A DNA stretch of 58,108 bases from VFBF01 sp964530695 (lineage in GTDB: Bacteria > Pseudomonadota > Alphaproteobacteria > Caulobacterales > Aquidulcibacteraceae), in NCBI GenBank assembly GCA_964530695.1, contig CAZGYQ010000007.1, positions 1-58,108 on the forward strand, in the 5' to 3' direction. Shown here piece after piece: positions 17,086 to 26,449 of this stretch. Position 1 is the first letter of the stretch. Every line of letters begins with the position of its first letter. The translations under genes and the position numbers were made by a program. The notes under the pieces were generated by a model. The model had not been told where the DNA came from and ran no database searches. It worked only from the letters and a program-made list of their open reading frames with translations.

Positions 17086-19944
17086 CTAGAAGCGCTTGCC
17101 GATCGTGATGCCGTAAGTGCGCGGCTCAAGCAGGAAGGCGTTCTGGAAGAGACCCGACGACTGGTCGGTCAGATAGAGGTCGGTGACCACGTCGTCGTCG
17201 GCGATGTTCTTGACGAAGAGGTTGGCGTAGACGCCGGCATCTTCGTTCTCGAACCGAAGGGACGCGTTGATCTGCGAGTAGCTGTCAAGCGTGTCGCTCA
17301 CTGTGTTGAAGATCCGCGCGAAGCTTTCAGCCTGGTAGAAGTAGTCGGCTCGTGCTGTCGCCGCCCAGTTGCCGCCCAGTTGCATGGTGTACTGGGCGCC
17401 GAAAGAGACCGTCCACTCCGGCGTGTTCGGCAGCGCGTTGCCTTCAAGGTTACGCTTGATGCCGTCGCTGCCGGCGAGCGGGTCGCCGCCGAAGCCGCGC
17501 GCGAGCGAGCAGGCCATCGGCATGAGCGCGGGGTTGATGCCCGCGATCGCTGTGATCGCCGCGTTCGGCACGATGCAGCGCGCCGCCGTGGAGATCGTCG
17601 CCAGGGCGGGGTTGGAGATGATTCCAACCGCGGCGCCCTGAGCGCCCGCGCCGTTGGCGCCGGCGATGTCCGCAACACTCACTTGGCGAACAGTGGACCC
17701 CGCAGGCACCGTTGTCGGCGTGAACGTCGCGCCGGACGCGCCGACGGTGCCCAGGAAGACGCCGCTGGAGTCAAACGCCAACGTCCGGGTCCAGCGCAGC
17801 GCATCGGAGACGCCGGTGTAGCCGGCGTTGCCGTTGGTCACGTTGGCGGGATCGATGAGGCCGCCGAGGGAGTCGGTGATCTCGGAGTCGAGGTAGCCAA
17901 GGTTCAGGTCGAACACGAGGCCGTTCACGGGCTCCCAGGTGAACTCCGCCTCCAAGCCCTGAATAGTGGCGTCGAGGTTGGCGTTCACCGAGGTCCGGTT
18001 CACGATCCGCGTGATCTGGTAGCCTTGGTAGTCGTAGTAGAAGCCCGTGAGGTTGGCCGTCATGCGGCCGTCGCCCAGCACGTTTTTCATGCCGATTTCG
18101 TACGCACTGACGAATTCCGGATCGAAGGTGCGCGAGACGCCTGCGAACAGCGCGGCGTCGAACGGCGGGTTGATGCCGCCGCCCTTGTAGCCCTTCGCGT
18201 ATGACGCGTACCAGTTGGTCTCGTCGGTGAAGGGCAGCTGCGAGTTGTAGGCCACGGTCAGACGGCCGGTCGTTTCGTCGAACGAAGCGGTCCGGGTGCT
18301 GAGCGGAACGTTATCGCGCGGGGTCGGTTGCAGAAGGGTCTGACGGTCCGACACAATCTTGTCGTCAGATGTGCGCCGCAGGCCAATCGTGATTTTCAGG
18401 TCATCGGTGGGTGTAAAGTAGGCTTCGCCGAACAGCGCCGATGCGTCGAGGTTGTACCGGCCCGTGAAGCTGTCGAAGTAGCTCTGTCCGAACGAGAACG
18501 GGATGCCGAGGCCCTGGTTGATGGCCTCGAGCGAATTCGAAACGACCTGGTACGAAGCGTCCGTCACTTCGTTGTTCAGGGTAATGTAGCCGACCGTGTA
18601 GTTGAACCAGCCGTCAAGGTCGGAGGTCAGGCGGAATTCCTGGGTCCAGGCGGTCGAATTGGCGGTCGAGTTGTCGAATGTCGCGAGGTAGCGTTGCGTT
18701 CCCGTGCGCGGTCCAGTGTAGGTGCCGGTTGGCGACAGCAAGGTGTTGCCGAAAGCCTGACCGCCTGCCGACTGGTTGTAGTCGACCTTCGAGAACAGGC
18801 TGTTTGTCGTGTAGCTGGTCAGCGACGTGAAGGTCACCGGACCGAAATCGTAGTTGAACTCGAAGTTCGCAAAGAAGTCTTCGACCTTGTGTTCCGGTTG
18901 GTACGTCAGCGCGACCTGACGCAGATCATCCGGGTTGTTGCCGGCGACAAGCGGTTGGTCGGTCAGCAACGTTGTGGCAAATCCTGGAATCGGCCCAGAC
19001 GGGCCCGCGCCGTCAGGATCAGCGGTGCCCGGGAAAATCAGCGCGCCTAGGCCGCCGAGCGTCCCGGAAGAATTGAGCGCGTCAAAGCCCGGCCGGCCGA
19101 CGTTCGTGCAACCCTGGCTGAATGGCCAAGGACGCGTGTCCCGCGTGCACAGCTGTTTGCCGATCCGCGAGCGGTTGGAGTCTTCGTTGAAGTACTGGAC
19201 CATCAGGCTCGCGTCGGCGTTCTCGCTGAGTTGCGCGAACAGCGATCCGCGGACGCCGTACATGTCGCGGCCATCGACGTCATTGCCGGAAACCACGTCT
19301 TCGGAGAAGCCGTCGCGCTTGGTGTAGAAGCCCGCGATGCGCGCCGCGAACGTGTCGCCCATCGGGATGTTGACGTAGCCGTTGGCCTTGTAGGTGTTGA
19401 AGTTGCCGTACGTGCCTTCGAGCCGGCCGGAGAATTCTTCAGGCACGGCCTTCTGGGTGATGATGTTCAGAACGCCCGAGGAGGAGTTCCGGCCGTACAG
19501 CGTGCCTTGCGGGCCGCGCAGGACTTCAACGCGCTGGACGTCGAAGAATTCCCCTTCGAAGATCGGCGAGTTGCCTACTGGCGCGCCGTTGATGTGGATG
19601 CCGACCGCGGCGTCGCCCGAGGTCGCGACCACCTTGGTGCCCACGCCGCGGATCGCGACGTTGGAACCGGTGAAGTTCTGCTTGGAGAACTGGAAGTTCG
19701 GGATGGCGAGCTGGAGATCCTGCGCGTCGTTGAGCTGGAGGCGCTCGAGTCGGCTCTCGTCGAACGCCGAGATGGCGATCGGCACGTCCTGAATGGAGGC
19801 TTCGCGCTTTTCGGCCGTGACGACGATTTCGTCGGTCACCCGGCCTTGTTCCTGTTCCTGCGCGACGGCGGGCGCGGCCACGCCGAGCGCGGCGAGGGAA
19901 ACCCCCGTGAAAAACGCAAACGTCGAACGCTTCTTGACTGACAT
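17086..19944 (-). CDS. TonB-dependent outer-membrane receptor
   Basis: A 952-residue receptor that imports a ligand across the outer membrane using TonB energy. It has a signal peptide ending AVAQEQ and a TonB box (DEIVVTAEKRE). The plug domain includes NFTGSNVAIRGVG, VQRVEVLRGPQGTLYGRNSS and SSGVLNIITQKA. A long beta-barrel ends with the C-terminal aromatic residue (GKRF). Start is the ATG at 19944, with GGGGAGG eight bases upstream. The RGPQGTLYGRN type is common among Sphingomonad and Caulobacter receptors for polysaccharide or aromatic breakdown products. Ligand unknown; no TonB/ExbBD in the window. Confidence 0.95.
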   Translation of the reverse strand: MSVKKRSTFAFFTGVSLAALGVAAPAVAQEQEQGRVTDEIVVTAEKREASIQDVPIAISAFDESRLERLQLNDAQDLQLAIPNFQFSKQNFTGSNVAIRGVGTKVVATSGDAAVGIHINGAPVGNSPIFEGEFFDVQRVEVLRGPQGTLYGRNSSSGVLNIITQKAVPEEFSGRLEGTYGNFNTYKANGYVNIPMGDTFAARIAGFYTKRDGFSEDVVSGNDVDGRDMYGVRGSLFAQLSENADASLMVQYFNEDSNRSRIGKQLCTRDTRPWPFSQGCTNVGRPGFDALNSSGTLGGLGALIFPGTADPDGAGPSGPIPGFATTLLTDQPLVAGNNPDDLRQVALTYQPEHKVEDFFANFEFNYDFGPVTFTSLTSYTTNSLFSKVDYNQSAGGQAFGNTLLSPTGTYTGPRTGTQRYLATFDNSTANSTAWTQEFRLTSDLDGWFNYTVGYITLNNEVTDASYQVVSNSLEAINQGLGIPFSFGQSYFDSFTGRYNLDASALFGEAYFTPTDDLKITIGLRRTSDDKIVSDRQTLLQPTPRDNVPLSTRTASFDETTGRLTVAYNSQLPFTDETNWYASYAKGYKGGGINPPFDAALFAGVSRTFDPEFVSAYEIGMKNVLGDGRMTANLTGFYYDYQGYQITRIVNRTSVNANLDATIQGLEAEFTWEPVNGLVFDLNLGYLDSEITDSLGGLIDPANVTNGNAGYTGVSDALRWTRTLAFDSSGVFLGTVGASGATFTPTTVPAGSTVRQVSVADIAGANGAGAQGAAVGIISNPALATISTAARCIVPNAAITAIAGINPALMPMACSLARGFGGDPLAGSDGIKRNLEGNALPNTPEWTVSFGAQYTMQLGGNWAATARADYFYQAESFARIFNTVSDTLDSYSQINASLRFENEDAGVYANLFVKNIADDDVVTDLYLTDQSSGLFQNAFLLEPRTYGITIGKRF

Positions 19945-20244
19945 GCTCAAAACCTCCCCTACGAGTCGCCGACATTGCGAGCGATTACGGCGCGTATGCG
20001 CCTGTGCGGTTCATGCCACCCGCTCCCCACGATTGGGGCGCGTGTGTGACATTCCCACGTTGTCGCCAGTTCACGTCCCCGCCACGCCAAGTGTCAATAG
20101 CGTGACGCTGCGTCAGCGGTGCTTCTGGGCCCCCTGCGGCCCACAAGACACAGACATTCGGCAGTTGTGCCAGCCCTTTACCTTAACCCGCCCAATCTCG
20201 ACCGGCGGGGTGCAGGTTCGCGGCCGTCGGGTTATGACCAGCAC

Positions 20245-20943
20245 ATGGATCGCTCCGCCGCCCTCGTGCTTTTTTCCGCCGGACAGGACTCGTCGACCTG
20301 CCTGGCGTGGGCGCTTTCGCGATTCAGGCGTGTGGAGACGATAGGATTCGCCTACGGGCAACGCCACGCGGTGGAACTCGATCAGCGACCGCGCGTGCTG
20401 GAGGGGATGCGGGCGTTGAACCCCCAATGGGGCGACCGCCTTGGGCCGGACCAGATCATCGACATCTCGACCTTCGGGGCCCTCGCCGATAGCGCGCTCA
20501 CCGCTGACCGGGCGATCGAGATGCAGGCCGACGGACTGCCCAGCACCTTCGTACCTGGCCGCAATCTCGTCTTCCTTACTTACGCGGCGGCGCTGGCGTA
20601 CCGGCGGGGACTGGGCGCGCTCGTGGGCGGCATGTGCGAGACCGACTACTCCGGTTACCCGGACTGCCGGCGCGAGACGTTGGACGCAATGGAGCGGGCG
20701 CTGCAGCTCGGTCTCGCGAAACCGCTCTCCATCGAGACCCCGCTGATGCGGCTGACCAAGGCGCAGACCTGGGCGCTGGCGCACGAACTTGGCGGAGCGG
20801 CGCTTGTCGACCTGATCGTGGAGAGCACCCACACCTGCTACGAGGGCGATCGCGCGCACCGGCACGCCTGGGGCTATGGCTGCGGCGTCTGCCCGGCCTG
20901 CGAGCTCCGCCGCGCGGGCTGGGAGCAGTGGCAGGCGCCATGA
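20245..20943 (+). CDS. queC: 7-cyano-7-deazaguanine synthase
   Basis: Converts 7-carboxy-7-deazaguanine to preQ0 with ATP and ammonia in queuosine biosynthesis. The 232-residue protein has the PP-loop LFSAGQDSST (usually SGGxDS; Ala-Gly here is a common variant), the substrate region GMCETDYSGYPDCR and a four-Cys zinc site toward the C-terminus (HTCYEG...GCGVCPAC). It overlaps queE by ATGA. The start ATG 20245 gives the normal N-terminus. The 300 bases between the TonB receptor and this gene hold no gene, and I see no preQ1 riboswitch in them. Confidence 0.95.
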   Translation: MDRSAALVLFSAGQDSSTCLAWALSRFRRVETIGFAYGQRHAVELDQRPRVLEGMRALNPQWGDRLGPDQIIDISTFGALADSALTADRAIEMQADGLPSTFVPGRNLVFLTYAAALAYRRGLGALVGGMCETDYSGYPDCRRETLDAMERALQLGLAKPLSIETPLMRLTKAQTWALAHELGGAALVDLIVESTHTCYEGDRAHRHAWGYGCGVCPACELRRAGWEQWQAP

Positions 20944-21572
20944 GCTACGCGGTCAAGGAGATCTTCTACACGCTGCAGGGCGAGGGGATGCAGGCTGGAC
21001 GACCCGCAGTGTTTCTCCGGTTTGCCGGATGCAACCTCTGGTCGGGTCGCGAGGAAGATCGCGCAACGGCGGTCTGCGCCTTCTGTGACACCGATTTCGT
21101 CGGCATGGACGGGACGGGAGGCGGACGCTTCGAGACCGCCGACGCGCTCGCTGCGGCGGTGGCGGCACTGTGGCCGGGCGGCGGGGGCGCGCCTTACGTG
21201 GTGTGCACAGGCGGGGAGCCGTTGCTGCAGATCGATGCACCGCTGATCGCGGCGTTGCACGCGCGCGGCTTCGAGATCGCGGTCGAGACCAACGGCACGA
21301 TCGCCGCGCCCGACGGCCTCGACTGGATCTGCGTCAGCCCGAAGGCCGATGCGCCGCTGGCGCAAATCCGGGGCAACGAGCTGAAGCTCGTGCATCCGCA
21401 GGACGGCGTCGACCCCGCGCGGTACGAGGCGCTTGCGTTCGACTATTTCCTGCTGCAGCCGATGGACAATCCGCAACGCGTCGCGAATGCGCAGGCGGCG
21501 GTCGCCTACTGTCTCGCACATCCGCGCTGGCGGCTGAGCACCCAGACGCACAAGGCGCTGGGCATTCCGTGA
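20940..21572 (+). CDS. queE: 7-carboxy-7-deazaguanine synthase (radical SAM)
   Basis: Radical SAM enzyme making 7-carboxy-7-deazaguanine from carboxytetrahydropterin, the step before QueC. At 210 residues it is of usual length. The cluster motif is the long form: Cys in FAGCNLW, then 14 residues, then CAFC (C-x14-C-x2-C), as in the Burkholderia-type enzyme, instead of C-x3-C-x2-C. The glycine motif CTGGEPLLQ and ETNGTI follow. Translationally coupled to queC by ATGA. Confidence 0.95.
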   Translation: MSYAVKEIFYTLQGEGMQAGRPAVFLRFAGCNLWSGREEDRATAVCAFCDTDFVGMDGTGGGRFETADALAAAVAALWPGGGGAPYVVCTGGEPLLQIDAPLIAALHARGFEIAVETNGTIAAPDGLDWICVSPKADAPLAQIRGNELKLVHPQDGVDPARYEALAFDYFLLQPMDNPQRVANAQAAVAYCLAHPRWRLSTQTHKALGIP

Positions 21573-21578
21573 CGCCGA

Positions 21579-22097
21579 TCAGCCTTCCGCCTGGGCGCGG
21601 TAGGCGTCGCCAACCTTGTCAGCGAACCGGCGCACCGCGCGACGCGCATCGGACCAGGTCCCGAGCGCCAGCGTGTTGGTCAGGTCCGTCTCGTACCAGT
21701 CATAGGAGACTTCCCCGAGCACGCTGCCGTCGGCGGCCAGCAGGCGGGCGCGCAGTTCGGCGCCGCCGAGGCTGATGCTCCGGAAGTAATCCAGGCCCGG
21801 CTTGTCACGGAGCTGTTCCATCGTCGGCTTCGACGGCTTCACGTCGACAAGGGTGGTCTCGATGGTGATCGGCCCGCTGTCCTCGACCGATCCGCCGGCT
21901 TGCCGCAGTTCGCTCGCCAGCGAGCGCGAGACGGCGTCGCTCAGCTCGGCGATCTCGCGCGTGCCGTACTCGTCCTCGAACTTCTTCTGCAGATCGGCGT
22001 CTATGGCGAGCGGGCGCACCACCACCGGACCCGCTGCGGCGGTTGCTGCGAAGGCGACGGACAGCGTTGCGACGGCGACAAGAGAGAGAAAACGCAT
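21579..22097 (-). CDS. Exported hypothetical protein, 172 aa
   Basis: Not recognised by family. It has a clear signal peptide (MRFLSLVAVATLSVAFAATAAAGP), so it is periplasmic or outer-membrane associated. The mature part has a pattern like envelope proteins of the DUF3313 kind: ITIETTLVDVKPSKPTMEQL, then AELRARLLAADGSVLGEVSYDWYE, then a C-terminal helix DARRAVRRFADKVGDAYRAQ. That comparison is tentative. It converges with queE (six bases apart) and is followed on the same strand, upstream, by a small lipoprotein gene. Confidence 0.7.
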   Translation of the reverse strand: MRFLSLVAVATLSVAFAATAAAGPVVVRPLAIDADLQKKFEDEYGTREIAELSDAVSRSLASELRQAGGSVEDSGPITIETTLVDVKPSKPTMEQLRDKPGLDYFRSISLGGAELRARLLAADGSVLGEVSYDWYETDLTNTLALGTWSDARRAVRRFADKVGDAYRAQAEG

Positions 22098-22197
22098 GGC
22101 GGACCTCCTTACGGACGCGCCATCAGGAACCCGGTTCCGGCGGCGCGCAACTCACGCCTTTGCAATGTAGGGCGAAACGCCCGTTCCGGCCAGCGGA

Positions 22198-22395
22198 TCA
22201 GCGATCCTCGTCCTTCTTCTTGTCGTCGTCGTCGCCGGGCGTGACCACATCCACCACCGCGCCGGTCGTCTTGACCGCGACTTCGGCGGTCGTGCCGACG
22301 ACCGCGCCGACGGCCCCCACCGCGGCGGCGGCAAGGCAGCCCGAGAGCAGCAGCGGCGCGAGCAGGAGCAGGGCGAGGGCGGGTACGCGGCGCAT
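22198..22395 (-). CDS. Small lipoprotein, 65 aa
   Basis: Signal peptide with lipobox LSGC (MRRVPALALLLLAPLLLSGC), then an Ala/Val/Gly-rich hydrophobic stretch (AAAAVGAVGAVVGTTAEVAV) and a highly charged tail (PGDDDDKKKDEDR). The pattern of a lipid anchor, a glycine-zipper-like helix and an acidic tail is seen in several small envelope lipoproteins. The function is unknown. The start at 22395 is fixed by the signal peptide; the open frame extends further upstream without sense. Confidence 0.7.
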   Translation of the reverse strand: MRRVPALALLLLAPLLLSGCLAAAAVGAVGAVVGTTAEVAVKTTGAVVDVVTPGDDDDKKKDEDR

Positions 22396-22623
22396 GAATC
22401 GTCTCCTAAATTTTGGCGACGATGATCTCGCGCGGCGCGCCGTGGCAAGCCTCGCGCGCAGCGCGCTGGTAAAGATCCGATCTCGATCGCCGGCCGGGAT
22501 GCCGGGCGGATCGGAGTTCAGGCTCAAATGCGCCATTCGTGCTCGAGCCGTCGGCAGGCTGCTTTTCGCCGAAATGCGCCGCTGGGGCTTGCCCTGCTTT
22601 GCGCGAGGCAAGAGAATTATAGA

Positions 22624-23397
22624 ATGCGAAAAGCGGACGGCAGTGCAGGCGATGCGGACTACGGCACCATCGGGAACACGTATGGCCGTTTCCGTCAGTC
22701 GGATCCACGCATCGCCGCAGCGATTATCGCCGCCCTCGGCGACGCCCGCCGCATAATCAATGTAGGCGCTGGGACCGGCTCATACGAGCCAACCGATCGC
22801 GATGTCACGGCCGTTGAACCATCGGCCACAATGCGCGCGCAGCGCCCCCCTCATCTCACAGTGGCGATAGACGCGACCGCGGAAAACTTGCCCTTCCCAG
22901 ACAAATCATTCGAGGCGGCGCTTGCGTCTGTAACCATCCATCAGTGGTCCGATCTGCCGCTAGGCCTTTCAGAGTTGCGGCGGGTTACGCGCGGACCGAT
23001 CGTCCTGATGGTGGCGGATCCGGAACGCCTTCGCGACTTTTGGCTCAACCAATATGCGCCAGAGGTGTTGACCCAGGAATCTCGCCGATTCCCGGCAATC
23101 GCCACGGTTGGCGCGTTGCTGGGAGGCGATGTCTGCGTGGAGGCTGTGCCGATCCCGTTTGACTGCCGGGATGGCTTCAATGAAGCGTACTACGGACGTC
23201 CCGAGATGTTGCTTGATCCAGCCGCGCGACTTGCGTGCTCTTCGTGGAGCTTCGTTACTCCGGAAGTTGTCGAGCGGTTCGAGAACGAACTGCGTCGAGA
23301 TCTGGAGACTGGCGCCTGGGATACCCGTTGGGGCGCACTGCGCACGCGAGAGACCTACGATGGCTCGCTCAGATTGGTGATCGGGCACTCAACCTAG
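22624..23397 (+). CDS. Class I SAM-dependent methyltransferase, probably acquired
   Basis: A 257-residue methyltransferase of the Methyltransf_11 type. Motif I is INVGAGTGSYEP, motif II DVTAVEPSATM, and the post-motif region AENLPFPDKSFEAALASVTIHQW carries the catalytic-loop Asp and a family His. Small-molecule substrates are typical for this type. Codon use is visibly less GC-rich than in the neighbours, suggesting transfer. It occupies the place after rpoN where hpf is often found in alphaproteobacteria. The ATG at 22624 has a weak ribosome-binding site; an upstream start at 22528 is open but gives a poor leader. Confidence 0.88.
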   Translation: MRKADGSAGDADYGTIGNTYGRFRQSDPRIAAAIIAALGDARRIINVGAGTGSYEPTDRDVTAVEPSATMRAQRPPHLTVAIDATAENLPFPDKSFEAALASVTIHQWSDLPLGLSELRRVTRGPIVLMVADPERLRDFWLNQYAPEVLTQESRRFPAIATVGALLGGDVCVEAVPIPFDCRDGFNEAYYGRPEMLLDPAARLACSSWSFVTPEVVERFENELRRDLETGAWDTRWGALRTRETYDGSLRLVIGHST

Positions 23398-23492
23398 CGG
23401 AGGCCATCGAAGGACTTGAACGGGCCACAACTTGCCCCCCTCGCCGCGAAGCAACGAACAGCCGGGCCTCGCGATACCTTCCGCTCCGCCCG

Positions 23493-24977
23493 TCAGCGGC
23501 TTGAGCGCCGCTTGCGCTCCACGCTCGACGGGATGCGCAGGCTTTCGCGGTACTTCGCCACCGTGCGCCGGGCGATGTCGACGCCCATCTCGCGCAGGAT
23601 CTCCACGATGCGGTCGTCGGAGAGGATTTCCGTCGGCTTTTCGCCGTCGATGAGCGTGCGGATGCGGTGACGCACGGCCTCGGCCGAATGCGCCTCGCCG
23701 CCGTCGGCGGACTGGATCGCGGCGGTGAAGAAGAACTTGAGTTCAAACACGCCGCGCGGGGTGGCGATGTACTTGTTCGTCGTCACGCGGCTGACAGTCG
23801 ATTCGTGCATCTCGATCGCGGCGGCGACGGTCTTCAGGTTCAGCGGGCGCAGATGCTCGACGCCGTGGACGAAGAAGCCGTCCTGCTGGCGGATAATCTC
23901 GCGGGCGACCTTCAGGATCGTCTTCGCGCGCTGGTCGAGGCTCTTGATCAGCCAGCTCGCATTCGATGCGCACTCGGTGACGAAGGCCTTGTCCGCCTCG
24001 TTGCGCGCGACCTTCGACACTTCCGCGTAGTAGCGCGCGTTCATCAGCAGGCGGGGCAGGGTGTCGCTGTTGAGCTCCACCATCCACGCGCCGTCCGGCG
24101 CCGCACGCACATACACATCCGGGATCACCGTCTGCGCCACGCCGACGCCGAATCCCGCGCCGGGCTTCGGAGACAGCGCGCGGATCTCCGCGATCATGTC
24201 TTCAAGGTCTTCGCGATCCACACCGCACAGCGATTCAAGCCGGTCGAACTGGCGTTTCGCGAGCAGGTCGAGATGGCCGACGAGTGTTTCCATCGCCGGG
24301 TCGAAGCGGTCGCGGTCCTTGAGCTGAAGCGTCAGGCAATCGGCGAGATCGCGCGCCATCACGCCCACGGGCTCGAAGCCGCGCATGATCTCCAGCACGC
24401 GCTTCACCGCGTCTTCATCGCAGCCCAGCGTCATCGCCAGATCGAGCGTGTCGCCGCGGAAATAGCCCCACTCGTCCACCGCATCGATCAGCGCTGCGCC
24501 GATCATGCGTTGTACGGGCGTAACCCCGGCGGCGGAGATCTGGGCGTCGAGATGGTCGCCGAGAGAGATGTCCGGCGTCGCCGCATCCTCGATCTCGGGC
24601 AGGTCGTCGAACCCCTTGCCGGAGCCGGCCTTGGACCAGTCCTGCAGCGGGGCGGCGCCCGCGTCGAGGCGGTCGGCGCCGTGGAGATCAGGGTGGAGGC
24701 TGTCGACATCGACATCGAGGCTCGCTTCGGCGGCGCCGCCGGGCGCTTCGTCAAATGAGATGGCTTCGTCGGCGGTCGCCGTTTCAATACGCTCGTCGCC
24801 CGCGGCTTCCTCGCGCTCCAGCAGGGGATTGCGCTCGATTTCCGTATCGACGAACTCCGCCAGCTCCATGTTGGAGAGCTGCAACAGCTTGATCGCCTGC
24901 TGCAGTTGCGGGGTCATCACCAGGGACTGTCCCTGGCGCATCTCCAATCGTGGGGCCATCGCCATGGGCGATGTCAT
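23493..24977 (-). CDS. rpoN: RNA polymerase sigma-54 factor
   Basis: Sigma factor for -24/-12 promoters that needs AAA+ activators. At 494 residues it is full length. Region I (RQGQSLVMTPQLQQAIKLLQLSN) is the Gln-rich activator-interacting domain. An acidic region II follows, then the core-binding domain. The C-terminal DNA-binding domain has the helix-turn-helix around MHESTVSRVTTNKYIATPRG and the RpoN box ARRTVAKYRESL. It is the last gene of the lptC-lptA-lptB-rpoN run. A hairpin GCGTTAA-TGGG-TTAACGC sits just upstream at 25014-25031. Confidence 0.97.
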   Translation of the reverse strand: MTSPMAMAPRLEMRQGQSLVMTPQLQQAIKLLQLSNMELAEFVDTEIERNPLLEREEAAGDERIETATADEAISFDEAPGGAAEASLDVDVDSLHPDLHGADRLDAGAAPLQDWSKAGSGKGFDDLPEIEDAATPDISLGDHLDAQISAAGVTPVQRMIGAALIDAVDEWGYFRGDTLDLAMTLGCDEDAVKRVLEIMRGFEPVGVMARDLADCLTLQLKDRDRFDPAMETLVGHLDLLAKRQFDRLESLCGVDREDLEDMIAEIRALSPKPGAGFGVGVAQTVIPDVYVRAAPDGAWMVELNSDTLPRLLMNARYYAEVSKVARNEADKAFVTECASNASWLIKSLDQRAKTILKVAREIIRQQDGFFVHGVEHLRPLNLKTVAAAIEMHESTVSRVTTNKYIATPRGVFELKFFFTAAIQSADGGEAHSAEAVRHRIRTLIDGEKPTEILSDDRIVEILREMGVDIARRTVAKYRESLRIPSSVERKRRSSR

Positions 24978-25052
24978 ACCGACGAGTGATTGACCGTTTG
25001 CAAATATCGGACCGCGTTAATGGGTTAACGCGCGTTAGCGACTTCCGCGGAC

Positions 25053-25829
25053 CTAAGCCGCGAACCGCTCGCCCAGATAGACCCGCTTGACGGTTTCGTT
25101 GGTCCGCACTTCCTCGGGGCTGCCCTCGAAGAGCACCTCGCCATCGTAGATGATGGAGGCGCGGTCGACGATTTCGAGGGTCTCACGGACATTGTGGTCC
25201 GTGATGAGGATGCCGATCCCGCGCGACTTCAGGAAAAGGATGAGGTCGCGGATGTCGGAAATGGCGAGCGGGTCGATGCCGGCGAAGGGCTCGTCGAGCA
25301 GCATGAAGGCCGGTCTTGTCGCCAATGCCCTGGCGATCTCGACCCTGCGCCGTTCGCCGCCCGACAGTCCCGTCGCCGGGCTGTCGCGCAGATGGTCGAC
25401 CCGCAGCTCCTTCATGAGCCCGTCGCAGATCTCGATGCGGCGGGTCTTGTCCCGTTCCACTAGTTCGACGACGGCCATGACGTTCTGTTCGACGGTCAGA
25501 CCCCGGAAGATGGACGGCTCCTGCGGGAGGTACCCGACGCCGAGCCGGGCGCGCTGGTACATGGGAAGGTTGGTCACGTCCTGACCGTCGATCAGGATCT
25601 GGCCCTGATCCACGCGGATCAGCCCCGTGATCATGTAGAAGCAGGTCGTCTTGCCCGCGCCGTTGGGGCCCAGCAGCCCGACGACCTCGCCGCGTCGGAG
25701 GTTGAGGCTTACGCCCTTCACCACCTGGCGGTTGCGGTAGGACTTTCCAATGCCGACGGCGGAAAGCCCTTCGGTGGCCGCACCCGGAGTCGTGTAGTCC
25801 ACTCGGCTTGCCGTGCCCTCTGGCGACAT
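25053..25829 (-). CDS. lptB: LPS export ABC transporter ATPase
   Basis: ATPase of the LptB2FG complex that extracts lipopolysaccharide from the inner membrane. At 258 residues it has a Walker A (GPNGAGKTT), Q-loop (YLPQEPSIF), the LptB-type signature LSGGERRRVEIARAL, Walker B (FMLLDEPFAGIDP) and an H-loop (ITDHNV). A roughly 20-residue N-terminal extension precedes the family start. It lies between lptA and rpoN. LptF and LptG are not in the window. Confidence 0.97.
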   Translation of the reverse strand: MSPEGTASRVDYTTPGAATEGLSAVGIGKSYRNRQVVKGVSLNLRRGEVVGLLGPNGAGKTTCFYMITGLIRVDQGQILIDGQDVTNLPMYQRARLGVGYLPQEPSIFRGLTVEQNVMAVVELVERDKTRRIEICDGLMKELRVDHLRDSPATGLSGGERRRVEIARALATRPAFMLLDEPFAGIDPLAISDIRDLILFLKSRGIGILITDHNVRETLEIVDRASIIYDGEVLFEGSPEEVRTNETVKRVYLGERFAA

Positions 25830-25897
25830 ATGGACGATCTCGACCTAGGATTTCGTGGAAAGGGCGCTGAAATTGCTGGCGCGACTTGCGGGTGACT

Positions 25898-26437
25898 TCA
25901 CGGCGTCTTCTTGGCGGCGCCCTGCTTGGGGCGGAAAACGCCCTGGACGCGGGTGCCGGCCCCCGGCCGGATCGTGGTCCGCCCGCCGCCGATCTCAAGC
26001 ACAAGCGTCTCGCCGCGGATGACGTTTTCGTCGCTCGCCACCACCACGTTGCCGGTGAAGGTCACGCTGTCTGAGGCGGTCTCGTAGACGGCGCGGTCGC
26101 CGCGGGCCTTCTGGTCCGGGCGTACGTAGTACACCTGCCCCTCGGCGACGATCCGGTCGATGTCGCCGGTGCCCAGCGTTCCGCCGCCCGCGCCGCCGCC
26201 GCCCTTGAAGAAGAGCGTCAGCTTGTCGGACTGGAGCCGGCTGTCGTCCTGGACCACGTCCACATTGCCGGTAAGCACCAGCTGGCGGTTTCCGTCCATG
26301 TATTCGAGGTTGTCGGCGCTGTAGGAGATGGGCCCGCCGCTTGCGCTCAGCTGCGCCTGCGCCGCGGGTGCGGAGATGGCGGCCAGTCCCAGCAGGAGGG
26401 CGGGGGCCGCCGCTGCGAGCCATGTCGTCCGCGTCAT
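25898..26437 (-). CDS. lptA: LPS transport periplasmic protein LptA
   Basis: Periplasmic bridge protein carrying lipopolysaccharide from LptC to LptD. The 179 residues include a signal peptide ending PAAQAQ and OstA-type beta repeats: YSADNLEYMDGNRQLVLTGNV, DSRLQSDKLTLFF, and AVYETASDSVTFTGNVVV. A Gly-rich insert (KGGGGAGGGTLG) lies in the middle. It starts 12 bases after the lptC stop, consistent with one operon. Confidence 0.93.
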   Translation of the reverse strand: MTRTTWLAAAAPALLLGLAAISAPAAQAQLSASGGPISYSADNLEYMDGNRQLVLTGNVDVVQDDSRLQSDKLTLFFKGGGGAGGGTLGTGDIDRIVAEGQVYYVRPDQKARGDRAVYETASDSVTFTGNVVVASDENVIRGETLVLEIGGGRTTIRPGAGTRVQGVFRPKQGAAKKTP

Positions 26438-26449
26438 CGTGTGCCCCTT

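Noticed and set aside
20100..20244. preQ1 riboswitch upstream of queC
   Set aside because: I see no H-type pseudoknot pattern with the A-rich tail typical of preQ1-I, nor a longer preQ1-II-like fold.
25014..25031. CtrA binding site (TTAA-N7-TTAA) upstream of rpoN
   Set aside because: The two TTAA boxes are four bases apart, not seven; better described as a short hairpin.
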